Assembly: GCF_040120695.1 (NCBI RefSeq)
Contig: NZ_JBEEAC010000016.1
Span: 1 to 64,000 of the forward strand
DNA: 64,000 nt
Direction: 5' to 3'
Source of the DNA: Plantactinospora sp040120695
Lineage (GTDB): Bacteria; Actinomycetota; Actinomycetes; Mycobacteriales; Micromonosporaceae
In this document: one piece after another, positions 32,316 through 40,980 of the stretch
Numbering within the stretch: position 1 is the stretch's first letter
How the letters are laid out: each line of letters starts with the position of its first letter
The notes under the pieces: generated by a model
What the model was told of the DNA's origin: nothing
Database searches by the model: none
The model's input: the letters and a program-made list of their open reading frames with translations, nothing else
Translations under genes and position numbers: made by a program

Positions 32316-33026
32316 GTGACCCGTACCCCGTCCGGACGCCGGGCCAGCCTGGACAAGCAGCCGCACGAGGTGGCGGCGATGTTCGACGAGGTGGCGTCCC
32401 GGTATGACCTGACCAACACCGTGATCTCGTTCGGGCGGGACCGGCGGTGGCGCCGCGCCACCCTGGCCGCCCTCGAGCTGCGCCCCGGTGACCGGGTGCT
32501 CGACGTGGGTGCCGGCACCGGAGTCTCCACCGCCGAGCTGGCCACCTCGGGAGCGGACGCGGTGGGCCTGGATCTCTCCATCGGGATGCTCCAGGCCGGC
32601 CGACGGAGCCGCCCCGAGCTGCCGTTGCTGGCCGGCGACGCACTCCGGCTACCGTTCCCGGACGAGACGTTCGACGCGGTCACCATCTCGCTGGCGCTGC
32701 GCAACGTGGTGGACACCGAGGCGGCGCTCCGGGAGATGGCCCGGGTCACCCGGCCGGGCGGTCGGCTCGTGGTCTGCGAGTTCAGCACCCCGACCAACCA
32801 TGTCTTCCGGACGGTCTACCTCTCCTACCTGATGCGGTCGCTGCCGGCGGTGGCCCGGGCCGTGGCGAGCAACCCGGACGCGTACGTCTACCTGGCCGAG
32901 TCGATCCGGGCCTGGCCGGACCAGGCCGGGCTGGCCGACCAGATCGCCCGGTCCGGATGGCGCCGGGTCGCCTGGCGGAACCTGACCGGCGGCATCGTCG
33001 CACTGCACCGCGGGGTGCGTCGCTGA
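32316..33026 (+). CDS. menG: Demethylmenaquinone methyltransferase
   Basis: A 236-residue SAM-dependent methyltransferase of the UbiE/MenG family that adds the ring methyl in the last step of menaquinone synthesis. SAM motif I is VLDVGAGTGVSTAELA near residue 60. Family signatures are FDEVASRYDLTNTVISFG near 24 and FDAVTISLALRNVVD near 128. I chose the GTG at 32316; a start at 32274 would cut into the hairpin region. It belongs functionally with mqnA, mqnC and the nuo genes. Confidence 0.92.
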   Translation: MTRTPSGRRASLDKQPHEVAAMFDEVASRYDLTNTVISFGRDRRWRRATLAALELRPGDRVLDVGAGTGVSTAELATSGADAVGLDLSIGMLQAGRRSRPELPLLAGDALRLPFPDETFDAVTISLALRNVVDTEAALREMARVTRPGGRLVVCEFSTPTNHVFRTVYLSYLMRSLPAVARAVASNPDAYVYLAESIRAWPDQAGLADQIARSGWRRVAWRNLTGGIVALHRGVRR

Positions 33027-33095
33027 TTTCCGGTTTCATGCTTCTTTAGTCGGTTTTCATCCATGAAGTAGCTTTCCAGGCCGTAGGCTGCGCCC

Positions 33096-33665
33096 ATGGC
33101 GGGGGCAGACCGGCAAGGCGACGGCGACGGGCGGCCGGCCGAGGAGACGCCGGCGGCCGAGGCGCTCGACCCGGCCGATCCGGCGGCCGAGGCGCTCGAC
33201 CCGGCGGCCGAGGCGGCCGACCTGATCGCGCAGATCCGGGAGCTCGCCGGACCCGACCCGGAGGCGATCCGGACCGTCGTCGCCGACGTACTGGCCGCGC
33301 TCGACCGGGTCAGCGGCGGCACGCTGCGGGAGCAACTGCCGTACGGGCACGAACTGAGCCCGGACGACGACCCGGCGCCGACCGGCGGGTATCCGATCGA
33401 GCCGCACCCGGTCGAGCCGAACCCGCCGGAGCCGCACCCGGCGCAACCCCAGCCGGGGCAACCGCGGCCGGGCTGGCCCGGTCCGGCCGACCCGCACCCG
33501 CCGGCACCCGGCCCGGGGCGGCCGCATCCGGCCGAGCCGCACCCCAGCGACCCGCACCCGGTGCGGCCACGCCCCACCGATCCACACCCGACCGAGCCCG
33601 GGCCGGTCACTCCGGGACCGACGAGACGGCGTCCGGCGCAGCGCAGCGGCGAGGACCGCACGTGA
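33096..33665 (+). CDS. Hypothetical protein with a Pro/His-rich tail
   Basis: A 189-residue protein. Its N-terminal half is acidic and Ala-rich, with a short helical stretch (ADLIAQIRELAGPDPEAIRTV) near residue 42. From residue 95 on it consists of HP/EP/DP-type repeats without other features. TAGGCT at 33084-33089 ends 6 nt before the ATG at 33096, a good leaderless promoter, and this supports the gene. The tail is also open on the other strand because of its base composition, so I keep the confidence moderate. It lies between menG and the menJ-like gene; function unknown. Confidence 0.55.
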   Translation: MAGADRQGDGDGRPAEETPAAEALDPADPAAEALDPAAEAADLIAQIRELAGPDPEAIRTVVADVLAALDRVSGGTLREQLPYGHELSPDDDPAPTGGYPIEPHPVEPNPPEPHPAQPQPGQPRPGWPGPADPHPPAPGPGRPHPAEPHPSDPHPVRPRPTDPHPTEPGPVTPGPTRRRPAQRSGEDRT

Positions 33666-33836
33666 GCAGCGGGGCGGGCAGGCGACCCTGAGCAGGGTCG
33701 GCTGTGAGCAGATGCACATCCGGGACAGTTCGGCTATTTCGCCGGTGAGGTATGTCCCAACGTGGGCGGGACGAGGGTGTGCGTCCGGGTGGCGGAACGG
33801 GTCCGGGCAGGTAGTCAGTACGCCTACCTCGGCAAC

Positions 33837-33850
33837 TTAGGTTCACCTAA
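33837..33850. promoter_or_regulatory. TTAGGT-TC-ACCTAA palindrome upstream of the quinone/nuo operon
   Basis: A perfect 6-bp inverted repeat with a 2-bp spacer, 26 bp upstream of a TAGACT -10-like box at 33876-33881. The TTAGG...CCTAA arms recall DtxR/IdeR iron boxes, but those have 9 bp between the arms, not 4, so a different regulator is likely. Confidence 0.5.
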
Positions 33851-33896
33851 CCGGTCGCCGGCCTCCTCGCGGCTCTAGACTCCTCCCCGAACGAGG

Positions 33897-33916
33897 CTTG
33901 TGAAGCATTTCACGAG
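33897..33916. promoter_or_regulatory. Rex (redox) operator
   Basis: TTGTGAAGCATTTCACGA at 33898-33915 fits the ROP consensus TTGTGAANNNNTTCACAA with a single mismatch in the last arm. It sits just after the predicted start of transcription (TAGACT at 33876) and about 22 bp before the menJ-like ATG. Rex represses nuo and other respiratory operons at low NADH/NAD+ ratios in streptomycetes and leaves the DNA when NADH rises. Confidence 0.82.
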
Positions 33917-33937
33917 CGATCGGGAGGGGAGGCGCGG

Positions 33938-35215
33938 ATGGCCACGGTCGAGTACGACGCGGACGTCATCGTTGTCGGCGCCGGTCCGGGTGGATCGACA
34001 ACCGCCTATCACCTGGCCCGCCAGGGCCTACGCGTGCTGCTGCTGGAGAAGACGGAGTTCCCCCGGGAGAAGGTCTGCGGCGACGGGCTCACCCCGCGGG
34101 CCGTCAAGCAGCTCGTCAAGCTCGGCGTCGACACCTCGCCCGAGGCGGGCTGGCTGCGCAACCGGGGCCTGCGGGTCATCGGCGGCGGCGTACGCCTGGA
34201 ACTCGACTGGCCCGAACTGGCCAGCTTCCCCAACTACGGACTGGTGCGCACCCGCCTCGACTTCGACGACCTGCTGGCCAAGCGGGCGGTCGAGGCCGGC
34301 GCCGAACTGCGTACCGGGGTGAACGTGACCGGCCCGGTGCTCGACGGGAACGGTCGGGTGATCGGGGTCGTCGCCGAGAGCGGCCCGGAGAAGGCTCCGG
34401 CCAGCTTCGCCGCCCCGCTGGTGATCGCCGCCGACGGCGTCTCCGGGCGTCTCCCGGTCGCGCTCGGCCTCAACAAGCGGGAGGACCGGCCGATCGGGGT
34501 CGCCGTCCGCCGCTACTACCGCTCGCCCGCCAAGCACGACGACAACTACCTGGAGTCGTGGCTGGAACTGCGGAGCAAGGAGCACCCCGACAAGCTGCTC
34601 CCCGGGTACGGCTGGATCTTCGGCATGGGAGACGGCCGGGTCAACGTCGGGCTGGGCGCGCTGAACTCCTCGGCTGCGTTCGGCAAGACCAACTACCGCC
34701 GGCTGCTGGTCGACTGGCTCGCCGGCACCCCGGCCGAGTGGGGCATGACCGACGAGACCAACGCCGCCGGGCCGATCCTCGGCGCCGCCCTGCCGATGGG
34801 CTTCAACCGGGTGCCGCACTACACCAGGGGGCTGCTGCTGGTCGGCGACTCCGGCGGCATGGTCAACCCGTTCAACGGCGAGGGCATCGCGTACGCGATG
34901 GAGTCCGGCGAACTCGCCGCCGAGATCGTGGTGCAGGCGCTGGCCCGTCCGGCGGGTGCCGAGCGGGAACGCGCGCTGGCCGGCTACCCCGCCGAGCTGA
35001 AGGCCCGGTACGGCGGCTACTACCGGCTCGGCAACGTCTTCGTGAAGATGATCGGCAACCCGCACGTGATGCGGATCGCCACCAAGCACGGCATGCCGCA
35101 CCCGACCCTGATGCGGTTCGTGCTCAAGCTGCTGGCGAACCTGACCGATCCGCGCGGCGGGGACGCGATGGACCGGGTCATCAACGCGATGACGAAGGTG
35201 GCTCCGGCCGTGTGA
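33938..35215 (+). CDS. menJ: Geranylgeranyl reductase family FAD enzyme (MenJ-like)
   Basis: A 425-residue flavoprotein. It opens with the FAD Rossmann motif VIVVGAGPGGSTTAYHLA near residue 11 and has the family motif EFPREKVCGDGLTPRAVKQL near 44, and GDSGGMVNPFNGEGIAYAMESG near 305. Homologues saturate isoprenoid chains; MenJ of mycobacteria reduces one double bond of the menaquinone tail. The place just before nuoA and behind a Rex site makes that the best reading. GGGAGGGGAGG precedes the ATG. A reductase for other prenyl lipids is possible. Confidence 0.85.
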   Translation: MATVEYDADVIVVGAGPGGSTTAYHLARQGLRVLLLEKTEFPREKVCGDGLTPRAVKQLVKLGVDTSPEAGWLRNRGLRVIGGGVRLELDWPELASFPNYGLVRTRLDFDDLLAKRAVEAGAELRTGVNVTGPVLDGNGRVIGVVAESGPEKAPASFAAPLVIAADGVSGRLPVALGLNKREDRPIGVAVRRYYRSPAKHDDNYLESWLELRSKEHPDKLLPGYGWIFGMGDGRVNVGLGALNSSAAFGKTNYRRLLVDWLAGTPAEWGMTDETNAAGPILGAALPMGFNRVPHYTRGLLLVGDSGGMVNPFNGEGIAYAMESGELAAEIVVQALARPAGAERERALAGYPAELKARYGGYYRLGNVFVKMIGNPHVMRIATKHGMPHPTLMRFVLKLLANLTDPRGGDAMDRVINAMTKVAPAV

Positions 35216-35337
35216 TCAGTCGCCGGGCCCGCGCGCGGGCGACCAGTGGCACCCCCGGGCAGCGTCGCCCGGAGGACCGTGAATAGTGTGAATTTGGAAA
35301 TTGACCGAGGGCCGGGAAGGACGAGCAGGGGAAAACG

Positions 35338-35703
35338 ATGTCGCTCTCGCCGTACGTACCCATCATCGGGCTGTTCGCCCTCGCCGCGGCGTTTTCGCTG
35401 TTCTCCGTCGCCGCGGCGCGCTTCGCCGGCCCTCGGCGCTACAACAGAGCCAAGCTCGAGGCGTACGAGTGCGGCATCGAACCGAGCCCGCAGCCGCCCG
35501 GCGGCGGCCGGATGCCGATCAAGTTCTACCTGACGGCGATGCTGTTCATCGTCTTCGACATCGAGATCATCTTCCTGTACCCGTGGGCGGTCAGCTTCGA
35601 CGCCCTCGGGCTGTTCGGCTTCGTGGAGATGGTGCTGTTCATCGTCGCGGTCTTCGTCGCCTACGCCTACGTCTGGCGGCGCGGCGGCCTGGACTGGGAC
35701 TGA
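35338..35703 (+). CDS. nuoA: NADH-quinone oxidoreductase subunit A
   Basis: A 121-residue membrane subunit with three helices. Signature YECGIEPSPQPPGG near residue 41 and FYLTAMLFIVFDIEIIFLYPWA near 62. The first gene of a full nuoA-N operon; it follows the menJ-like gene by 122 bp, so the two may share transcription. The usual acidic residues in the membrane (DIEIIF) are present. Confidence 0.96.
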   Translation: MSLSPYVPIIGLFALAAAFSLFSVAAARFAGPRRYNRAKLEAYECGIEPSPQPPGGGRMPIKFYLTAMLFIVFDIEIIFLYPWAVSFDALGLFGFVEMVLFIVAVFVAYAYVWRRGGLDWD

Positions 35704-35716
35704 GGGAGGTCGTCAG

Positions 35717-36397
35717 ATGGGTATCGAGGAGAAGCTCCCGTCCGGGATCCTGCTCACCTCGGTCGAGAAGCTGGTCAACTGGTCCCGGAAGTCGTCGTTC
35801 TGGGGCGCGACCTTCGGCCTGGCCTGCTGCGCGATCGAGATGATGGCGGCCGGTGGCGCCCACTACGACCTCGGTCGCTGGGGCATGGAGGTGTTCCGCG
35901 CCTCGCCGCGACAGGCGGACCTGATGATCGTCGCCGGCCGGGTGAGCCAGAAGATGGCCCCGGTGCTGCGCCAGATCTACGACCAGATGGCCGAGCCCCG
36001 CTGGGTGATCTCGATGGGCGTCTGCGCCAGCAGCGGCGGCATGTTCAACAACTACGCGATCGTGCAGGGTGTCGACCACGTCGTACCGGTCGACATGTAC
36101 CTGCCCGGCTGCCCGCCCCGGCCGGAGATGCTGATCGACGCGATCCTCAAGCTGCGCGAGAAGATCGGCCACGAGCCGCTCGGCCCGAACGGCCGCAAGA
36201 TGCTCGAGGCACGCCAGGCGCGCGGCGCCGTACCGCTGGTGGCGCCCGGCGCGATGCCCTCGTCGTACCGCAACGACAAGGCCCGGCGGGCCGAGTGGAC
36301 CCGGGCGGTCGCCGAGGGGCGCGAGGAGCAGCTCCGGATCGAGAACTGGATGAAGGCACAGAACCACCTGGTCGGCAGCGGAGGTGGCGACCGATGA
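35717..36397 (+). CDS. nuoB: NADH-quinone oxidoreductase subunit B
   Basis: A 226-residue subunit that holds the N2 [4Fe-4S] cluster that reduces menaquinone. Cluster Cys are in GLACCAIEMM (the CC pair at 37-38), VCASSGG and MYLPGCPPRPE. The ATG at 35717 follows GGGAGG. The C-terminal basic tail is longer than in E. coli. A 76-bp spacer to nuoC is bridged by a mini-ORF. Confidence 0.96.
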   Translation: MGIEEKLPSGILLTSVEKLVNWSRKSSFWGATFGLACCAIEMMAAGGAHYDLGRWGMEVFRASPRQADLMIVAGRVSQKMAPVLRQIYDQMAEPRWVISMGVCASSGGMFNNYAIVQGVDHVVPVDMYLPGCPPRPEMLIDAILKLREKIGHEPLGPNGRKMLEARQARGAVPLVAPGAMPSSYRNDKARRAEWTRAVAEGREEQLRIENWMKAQNHLVGSGGGDR

Positions 36398-36477
36398 CCG
36401 AGCGGAGCGAGCGAACCAGCCGGCTCGGTGCGATTGAGCCTCATGGCGGCCCGGAGCGTAGCGGAGGGACGGCATGA
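36394..36477 (+). other. Bridging mini-ORF between nuoB and nuoC (27 aa)
   Basis: ATG 36394 overlaps the nuoB stop (ATGA) and its TGA overlaps the nuoC ATG (ATGA). It starts MTERSERTSRL, the same opening as the mini-ORF before nuoJ. The nuoC ribosome site GGAGG lies inside it. It could carry ribosomes across the spacer. Confidence 0.5.
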
Positions 36478-37217
36478 CCGAGCCCAACCGGCCCAGCGAG
36501 CAGCCGGGCGGCGGCGTGCCGGTGAGCCGGCCGCCAATCGGGGCGACCAGCGGGGCGCCGGCCGAGTACCCGCCGGCCAGCGCGGCCGGGCGCGGCATGT
36601 TCGGCGTCCACGGCACCGGCGACACCTCCGGCTTCGGCGGCCTGGTCCGGCAGCGGGTCGCGGTGGTGAGCAGCCCCCGGCCGTACGGCGGCTACTTCGA
36701 CGAGGTCACCGACGCGCTGGAGGAGGCGTACCCGGGCTTCGCCGACGCGATCGAGAACGTCGTGGTCGACCGGGGCGAGCTGACCCTGCACATCCGCCCG
36801 GAGCGGATCGCCGAGGTCTGCCAGGTGCTCCGGGACGACGCTTCGCTCCGCTTCGAGCTCTGCTCCTCGGTCTCCGGGGTCGACTACCTCGGCTCCGACG
36901 CCCGCCGGCTGCACGTCGTCTACCAGCTCACCTCGATGACCTACCGGCGGCAGATCCGGCTGGAGGTCGCGGTGACCGCCGAGGAGCCCCGGGTGCCGAG
37001 CGTCACCTCGGTCTACCCCACGGCGGACTGGCAGGAGCGGGAGACGTACGACATGTTCGGCGTCGTCTTCGACGGCCACCCCGGCATGACCCGGATCCTG
37101 ATGCCGGACGACTGGGAGGGCCACCCGCAGCGCAAGGACTACCCGCTCGGTGGCGTGCCGGTCGAGTACAAGGGCGCCGAGATTCCACCGCCCGACGAGC
37201 GGAGGTCGTACCAATGA
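36474..37217 (+). CDS. nuoC: NADH-quinone oxidoreductase subunit C
   Basis: A 247-residue peripheral subunit of the quinone-reducing arm. The conserved core includes DYLGSDARRLHVVYQLTS near residue 140 and TADWQERETYDMFGVVFDGHP near 185, with RILMPDDWEGHPQRKDYPLG after it. The first 60 residues are Pro/Gly-rich, an actinobacterial extension. GGAGG lies 8 nt before the ATG. Its stop overlaps the nuoD start. Confidence 0.95.
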   Translation: MTEPNRPSEQPGGGVPVSRPPIGATSGAPAEYPPASAAGRGMFGVHGTGDTSGFGGLVRQRVAVVSSPRPYGGYFDEVTDALEEAYPGFADAIENVVVDRGELTLHIRPERIAEVCQVLRDDASLRFELCSSVSGVDYLGSDARRLHVVYQLTSMTYRRQIRLEVAVTAEEPRVPSVTSVYPTADWQERETYDMFGVVFDGHPGMTRILMPDDWEGHPQRKDYPLGGVPVEYKGAEIPPPDERRSYQ

Positions 37218-38548
37218 GCACCTCGACGAACCCGAGCTACGCCGAGTCCCGGGAGACCACCGAGGGCCGGGTCTTCACCGTCACCGGTGGCGACTGGGAC
37301 CAGGTGGTCAGCGGGCACGACCCGATCAACGACGAGCGGCTCATCGTCAACATGGGCCCGCAGCACCCGTCGACGCACGGCGTGCTCCGGCTGATCCTGG
37401 AGCTGGAGGGCGAGACCGTCCGGGAGGTCCGGGCGGTGGTCGGCTACCTGCACACCGGGATCGAGAAGAACCTCGAGTACCGCAACTGGGTGCAGGGCAG
37501 CACGTTCGTCACCCGGATGGACTACCTCTCGCCGCTGTTCAACGAGACGGCGTACAGCCTCGCGGTGGAGAAGCTGCTCGGCATCACCGACGAGGTGACC
37601 GAGCGGGCCTCGGTGATCCGGGTGCTGATGATGGAGCTGAACCGAATCTCGTCGCACCTGGTCTGGATCGCCACCACGGCGTTGGAGCTGGGCGCGGTCA
37701 ACATGATGCTCTACGGCTTCCGCGAGCGCGAGTACGTGCTGGATATCTTCGAGCTCATCACCGGCCTGCGGATGAACCACGCGTACGTCCGGCCGGGCGG
37801 GGTCGCCCAGGACGTCCCGGACGAGGCGATCGTCAAGATCCGCGAGTTCCTGAAGATGCTGCCGAAGCGGCTGAAGGAATACGAGGACCTGCTCTCCGGC
37901 CAGCCCATCTGGCAGGAGCGGACCAAGGACGTGGCGGTGCTGGACGTCACCGGCTGCGTGGCGCTCGGCGTCACCGGTCCGGTGCTGCGGTCGGCCGGCC
38001 TGCCGTGGGACCTCCGCAAGACGATGCCGTACTGCGGGTACGAGAACTACGAGTTCGACGTGCCGACCACCGAGAGTGGTGACGTCTGGGGCCGCTACCT
38101 GGTCCGGATGGCCGAGATGCGGGAATCGCTCAAGATCATCGAGCAGGCTCTGGACAAGCTCCGCCCCGGCCCGATCATGGTGGCCGACAAGAAGATCGCC
38201 TGGCCCGCGCAGCTCGCCATCGGCGTCGACGGGATGGGCAACTCGCTGGAGCACGTCGCCAAGATCATGGGTCAGTCGATGGAGTCGCTGATCCATCACT
38301 TCAAGCTGGTCACCGAGGGCTTTCGGGTGCCTCCGGGCCAGGTCTACGTCGGAATCGAGTCGCCCCGCGGCGAGCTGGGCGTACACGCGGTCTCCGACGG
38401 GGGCACCCGGCCGTACCGGGTGCACTACCGCGAGCCCAGCTTCGTCAACCTCCAGGCGCTGCCGGCGATCTCCGAGGGCGGCCTGATCGCGGACGTGATC
38501 GCGGGCGGCGCGTCGCTGGACCCGGTGATGGGTGGGTGTGATCGCTAA
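37214..38548 (+). CDS. nuoD: NADH-quinone oxidoreductase subunit D
   Basis: A 444-residue subunit that forms the quinone site with NuoB. Signature NMGPQHPSTHGVLRLILELEGE near residue 46, GYLHTGIEKNLEYRNW near 78, and the C-terminal SPRGELGVHAVSDGG. The ATG at 37214 overlaps the nuoC stop. nuoE starts on the base after the stop codon. Confidence 0.96.
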   Translation: MSTSTNPSYAESRETTEGRVFTVTGGDWDQVVSGHDPINDERLIVNMGPQHPSTHGVLRLILELEGETVREVRAVVGYLHTGIEKNLEYRNWVQGSTFVTRMDYLSPLFNETAYSLAVEKLLGITDEVTERASVIRVLMMELNRISSHLVWIATTALELGAVNMMLYGFREREYVLDIFELITGLRMNHAYVRPGGVAQDVPDEAIVKIREFLKMLPKRLKEYEDLLSGQPIWQERTKDVAVLDVTGCVALGVTGPVLRSAGLPWDLRKTMPYCGYENYEFDVPTTESGDVWGRYLVRMAEMRESLKIIEQALDKLRPGPIMVADKKIAWPAQLAIGVDGMGNSLEHVAKIMGQSMESLIHHFKLVTEGFRVPPGQVYVGIESPRGELGVHAVSDGGTRPYRVHYREPSFVNLQALPAISEGGLIADVIAGGASLDPVMGGCDR

Positions 38549-39664
38549 ATGACTCAGTCTCAGTTTGGCAACGCAACGTCCCGGCTCGACGGCCTGGTGA
38601 CCGGGCCCGGCAGCGAGGTGCCGGCTCAGCGCGACGCCGGGCCGCGCAGCGCCGACCTGCACGCGAAGCTCGACGAGCAGGCGCGGGAGATCGTCGCCCG
38701 CTACCCGGCCGACCGGTCCCGCTCGGCGCTGCTGCCGCTGCTGCACCTGGTGCAGTCCGAGGAGGGGTACGTCTCCCCGGCCGGCGTGGAGTTCTGCGCC
38801 GACGTACTCGGGTTGACCAAGGCGCAGGTCGGCGCCGTGGCCACCTTCTACACCATGTACAAGCGCCGGCCGACCGGCGACTGGCTGGTCAGCGTCTGCA
38901 CCAACACCATGTGCAACGTGCTCGGCGGGCAGCAGGTCTACGACACGCTGACCGAGCATCTCGGGGTCGGGCACGACGAGACCACCGCGGACGGCAAGAT
39001 CACCCTGGAGCACGCCGAGTGCCTCGCGGCCTGCGACTACGGGCCCGTGATGACCGTCAACTACGACTTCTTCGACCGGGTCGACCCGGACTCGGCCGTC
39101 GCGGTCGTGAACGAGCTGCGCGCGGGCGGCCGACCGCAGCCCAGCCGGGGCGCCCGGCTCTGCACCCTCAGGGAGATGTCGCTGCAACTGGCCGGCTTCG
39201 CCGACCCGCGCGAGGAGGCGGTGGCCGACGGGGTGCCCGGGGACCCGACGCTGGCCGGGCTGCGCCTGGCCCAGCAACACGGCGTCTCGGTGGCCGGCTA
39301 CGACCCGAACACGCCGATCAAGGGCAGCCAGACCGGTGACAAGCCGGCCCCGGCGACCACCCGGCCGGCCGCAGCCACCGGCAGCACCGCCCCGGACGTG
39401 AAGGCGCCGGACGACAAGTCGCCACAGATCCGCACCGCCGAGACCCGCAACCCGGACGCGAAGACCGCCGCGCCGGACGCGCCCGGCACGACGCCGCCGG
39501 TCGACGGGGCACCGGCCGGACCGGCCGACGCGAAGGCCGCCGAGGCAGCCGGCGCCGCCGCCAACCAGCCGGCCAGCGACGCCAAGCCGGCCGGCGACGG
39601 CGGCACCGACGCCCAGGAGCGCTCGCTGAAGTCGGCGGAGAGCGAGAAGGAGGCTGACAGGTGA
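38549..39664 (+). CDS. nuoE: NADH-quinone oxidoreductase subunit E with long C-terminal tail
   Basis: A 371-residue version of the 2Fe-2S subunit, about twice the usual 170-250. Cluster Cys are in SVCTNTMCNVLGG near residue 112 and AECLAACDYGPV near 150. From about residue 258 a Pro/Ala/Lys/Asp-rich tail of about 110 residues follows, with no predicted fold. The tail is encoded by normal-looking, unbroken codons and ends at the TGA that overlaps the GTG of nuoF. Confidence 0.94.
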   Translation: MTQSQFGNATSRLDGLVTGPGSEVPAQRDAGPRSADLHAKLDEQAREIVARYPADRSRSALLPLLHLVQSEEGYVSPAGVEFCADVLGLTKAQVGAVATFYTMYKRRPTGDWLVSVCTNTMCNVLGGQQVYDTLTEHLGVGHDETTADGKITLEHAECLAACDYGPVMTVNYDFFDRVDPDSAVAVVNELRAGGRPQPSRGARLCTLREMSLQLAGFADPREEAVADGVPGDPTLAGLRLAQQHGVSVAGYDPNTPIKGSQTGDKPAPATTRPAAATGSTAPDVKAPDDKSPQIRTAETRNPDAKTAAPDAPGTTPPVDGAPAGPADAKAAEAAGAAANQPASDAKPAGDGGTDAQERSLKSAESEKEADR

Positions 39665-40980
39665 CCACGACGCCTCGGCGGGAGACGCTGGAGAAGCTGA
39701 CCCCGGTACTCACCAAGCGCTGGCTGTCGCCGGACGCCTGGCGGCTCGACGTCTACGAGCGGCTGGACGGCTACGCGGCGCTGCGCAAGGCGCTCGCCGC
39801 ACACCCGGACGACCTGATCCAGCTCGTCAAGGACTCCGGCCTGCGCGGCCGGGGTGGCGCCGGCTTCCCGACCGGGCTCAAGTGGGGCTTCATCCCGCAG
39901 GGTGACGGCAAGCCGCACTACCTGGTGGTGAACGCCGACGAGGGCGAGCCGGGCACCTGCAAGGACCTGCCGCTGATGACCCACGACCCGCACTCGCTGG
40001 TCGAGGGCGTGATCATCGCCTCGTACGCGATCCGGGCCAACCGCGCCTACATCTACGTCCGGGGCGAGGCGGTGCACGCGGCCCGGCGGCTGCGCAACGC
40101 CGTACAGGAGGCGTACCGGGCCGGCTACCTCGGCGAGAACATCCTCGGCACCGGCTTCGACCTGGACCTGGTGGTGCACAGCGGGGCCGGGGCGTACATC
40201 TGCGGCGAGGAGACGGCGCTGCTGGACTCGCTGGAGGGGTTCCGGGGCCAGCCCCGGCTGCGCCCGCCGTTCCCGGCGACCCACGGCCTGTACGCCTGCC
40301 CGACCGTGGTGAACAACGTCGGCACCATCGCCAGCGTGCCGTACATCGTGTTGGGCGGGGCCGCCTGGTGGAAGAGCATGGGCACGGAGAAGTCCTCCGG
40401 GCCGATGATCTACTCCCTCTCCGGCCGGATCAACAACCCCGGGCAGTACGAGGCCGGGCTCGGCATCACGCTGCGGGAGCTGATCGAGCTGGCCGGCGGC
40501 ATGCAGCCGGGGCACGACCTGCGGTTCTGGACCCCGGGCGGCTCCTCGACCCCGCTGCTCACCGCCGAGCACCTGGACGTGCCGCTGGACTTCGAGGGGG
40601 TGGCGGCGGCCGGTTCGATCCTCGGCACCACCGCGACCCAGATCTTCTCCGACCAGGACTGCCCGGTCTACGCCACCTACCGGTGGCTGGAGTTCTATTA
40701 CCACGAGTCGTGCGGGAAGTGCACGCCGTGCCGGGAGGGCAACTTCTGGATGGTCCGCATCTACCGGCGGATCCTGGCCGGGCAGGGCACCCACGAGGAC
40801 CTGGACACCCTGCTGGACACCTGCGACAACATCCTCGGCCGCGCGTTCTGCGGTCTCGGTGACGGCGCGACCAGCCCGGTGACCTCCTCGCTGCAGTACT
40901 TCAAGCAGGACTACCTCGACTACATCGAGGGCCGGACGGCTCCCAAGCTGTCGGAGAAGACCCTGGTAGGAGCCCATTAA
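39661..40980 (+). CDS. nuoF: NADH-quinone oxidoreductase subunit F
   Basis: A 439-residue subunit that binds FMN and NADH and the N3 [4Fe-4S] cluster. GRGGAGFPTGLKWGF near residue 63 and NADEGEPGTCKDLPLM near 92 form the nucleotide sites, and ESCGKCTPCREGNFWM near 348 holds the cluster. GTG start in overlap with nuoE. Confidence 0.96.
   Translation: MTTTPRRETLEKLTPVLTKRWLSPDAWRLDVYERLDGYAALRKALAAHPDDLIQLVKDSGLRGRGGAGFPTGLKWGFIPQGDGKPHYLVVNADEGEPGTCKDLPLMTHDPHSLVEGVIIASYAIRANRAYIYVRGEAVHAARRLRNAVQEAYRAGYLGENILGTGFDLDLVVHSGAGAYICGEETALLDSLEGFRGQPRLRPPFPATHGLYACPTVVNNVGTIASVPYIVLGGAAWWKSMGTEKSSGPMIYSLSGRINNPGQYEAGLGITLRELIELAGGMQPGHDLRFWTPGGSSTPLLTAEHLDVPLDFEGVAAAGSILGTTATQIFSDQDCPVYATYRWLEFYYHESCGKCTPCREGNFWMVRIYRRILAGQGTHEDLDTLLDTCDNILGRAFCGLGDGATSPVTSSLQYFKQDYLDYIEGRTAPKLSEKTLVGAH

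Noticed and set aside
33310..33585. A minus-strand gene opposite the Pro/His-rich protein
   Set aside because: It is a by-product of the repetitive composition; the plus strand has a promoter and a sensible N-terminus.
33837..33850. DtxR/IdeR iron box
   Set aside because: The arms fit but the spacing between them is 4 instead of 9 bp.
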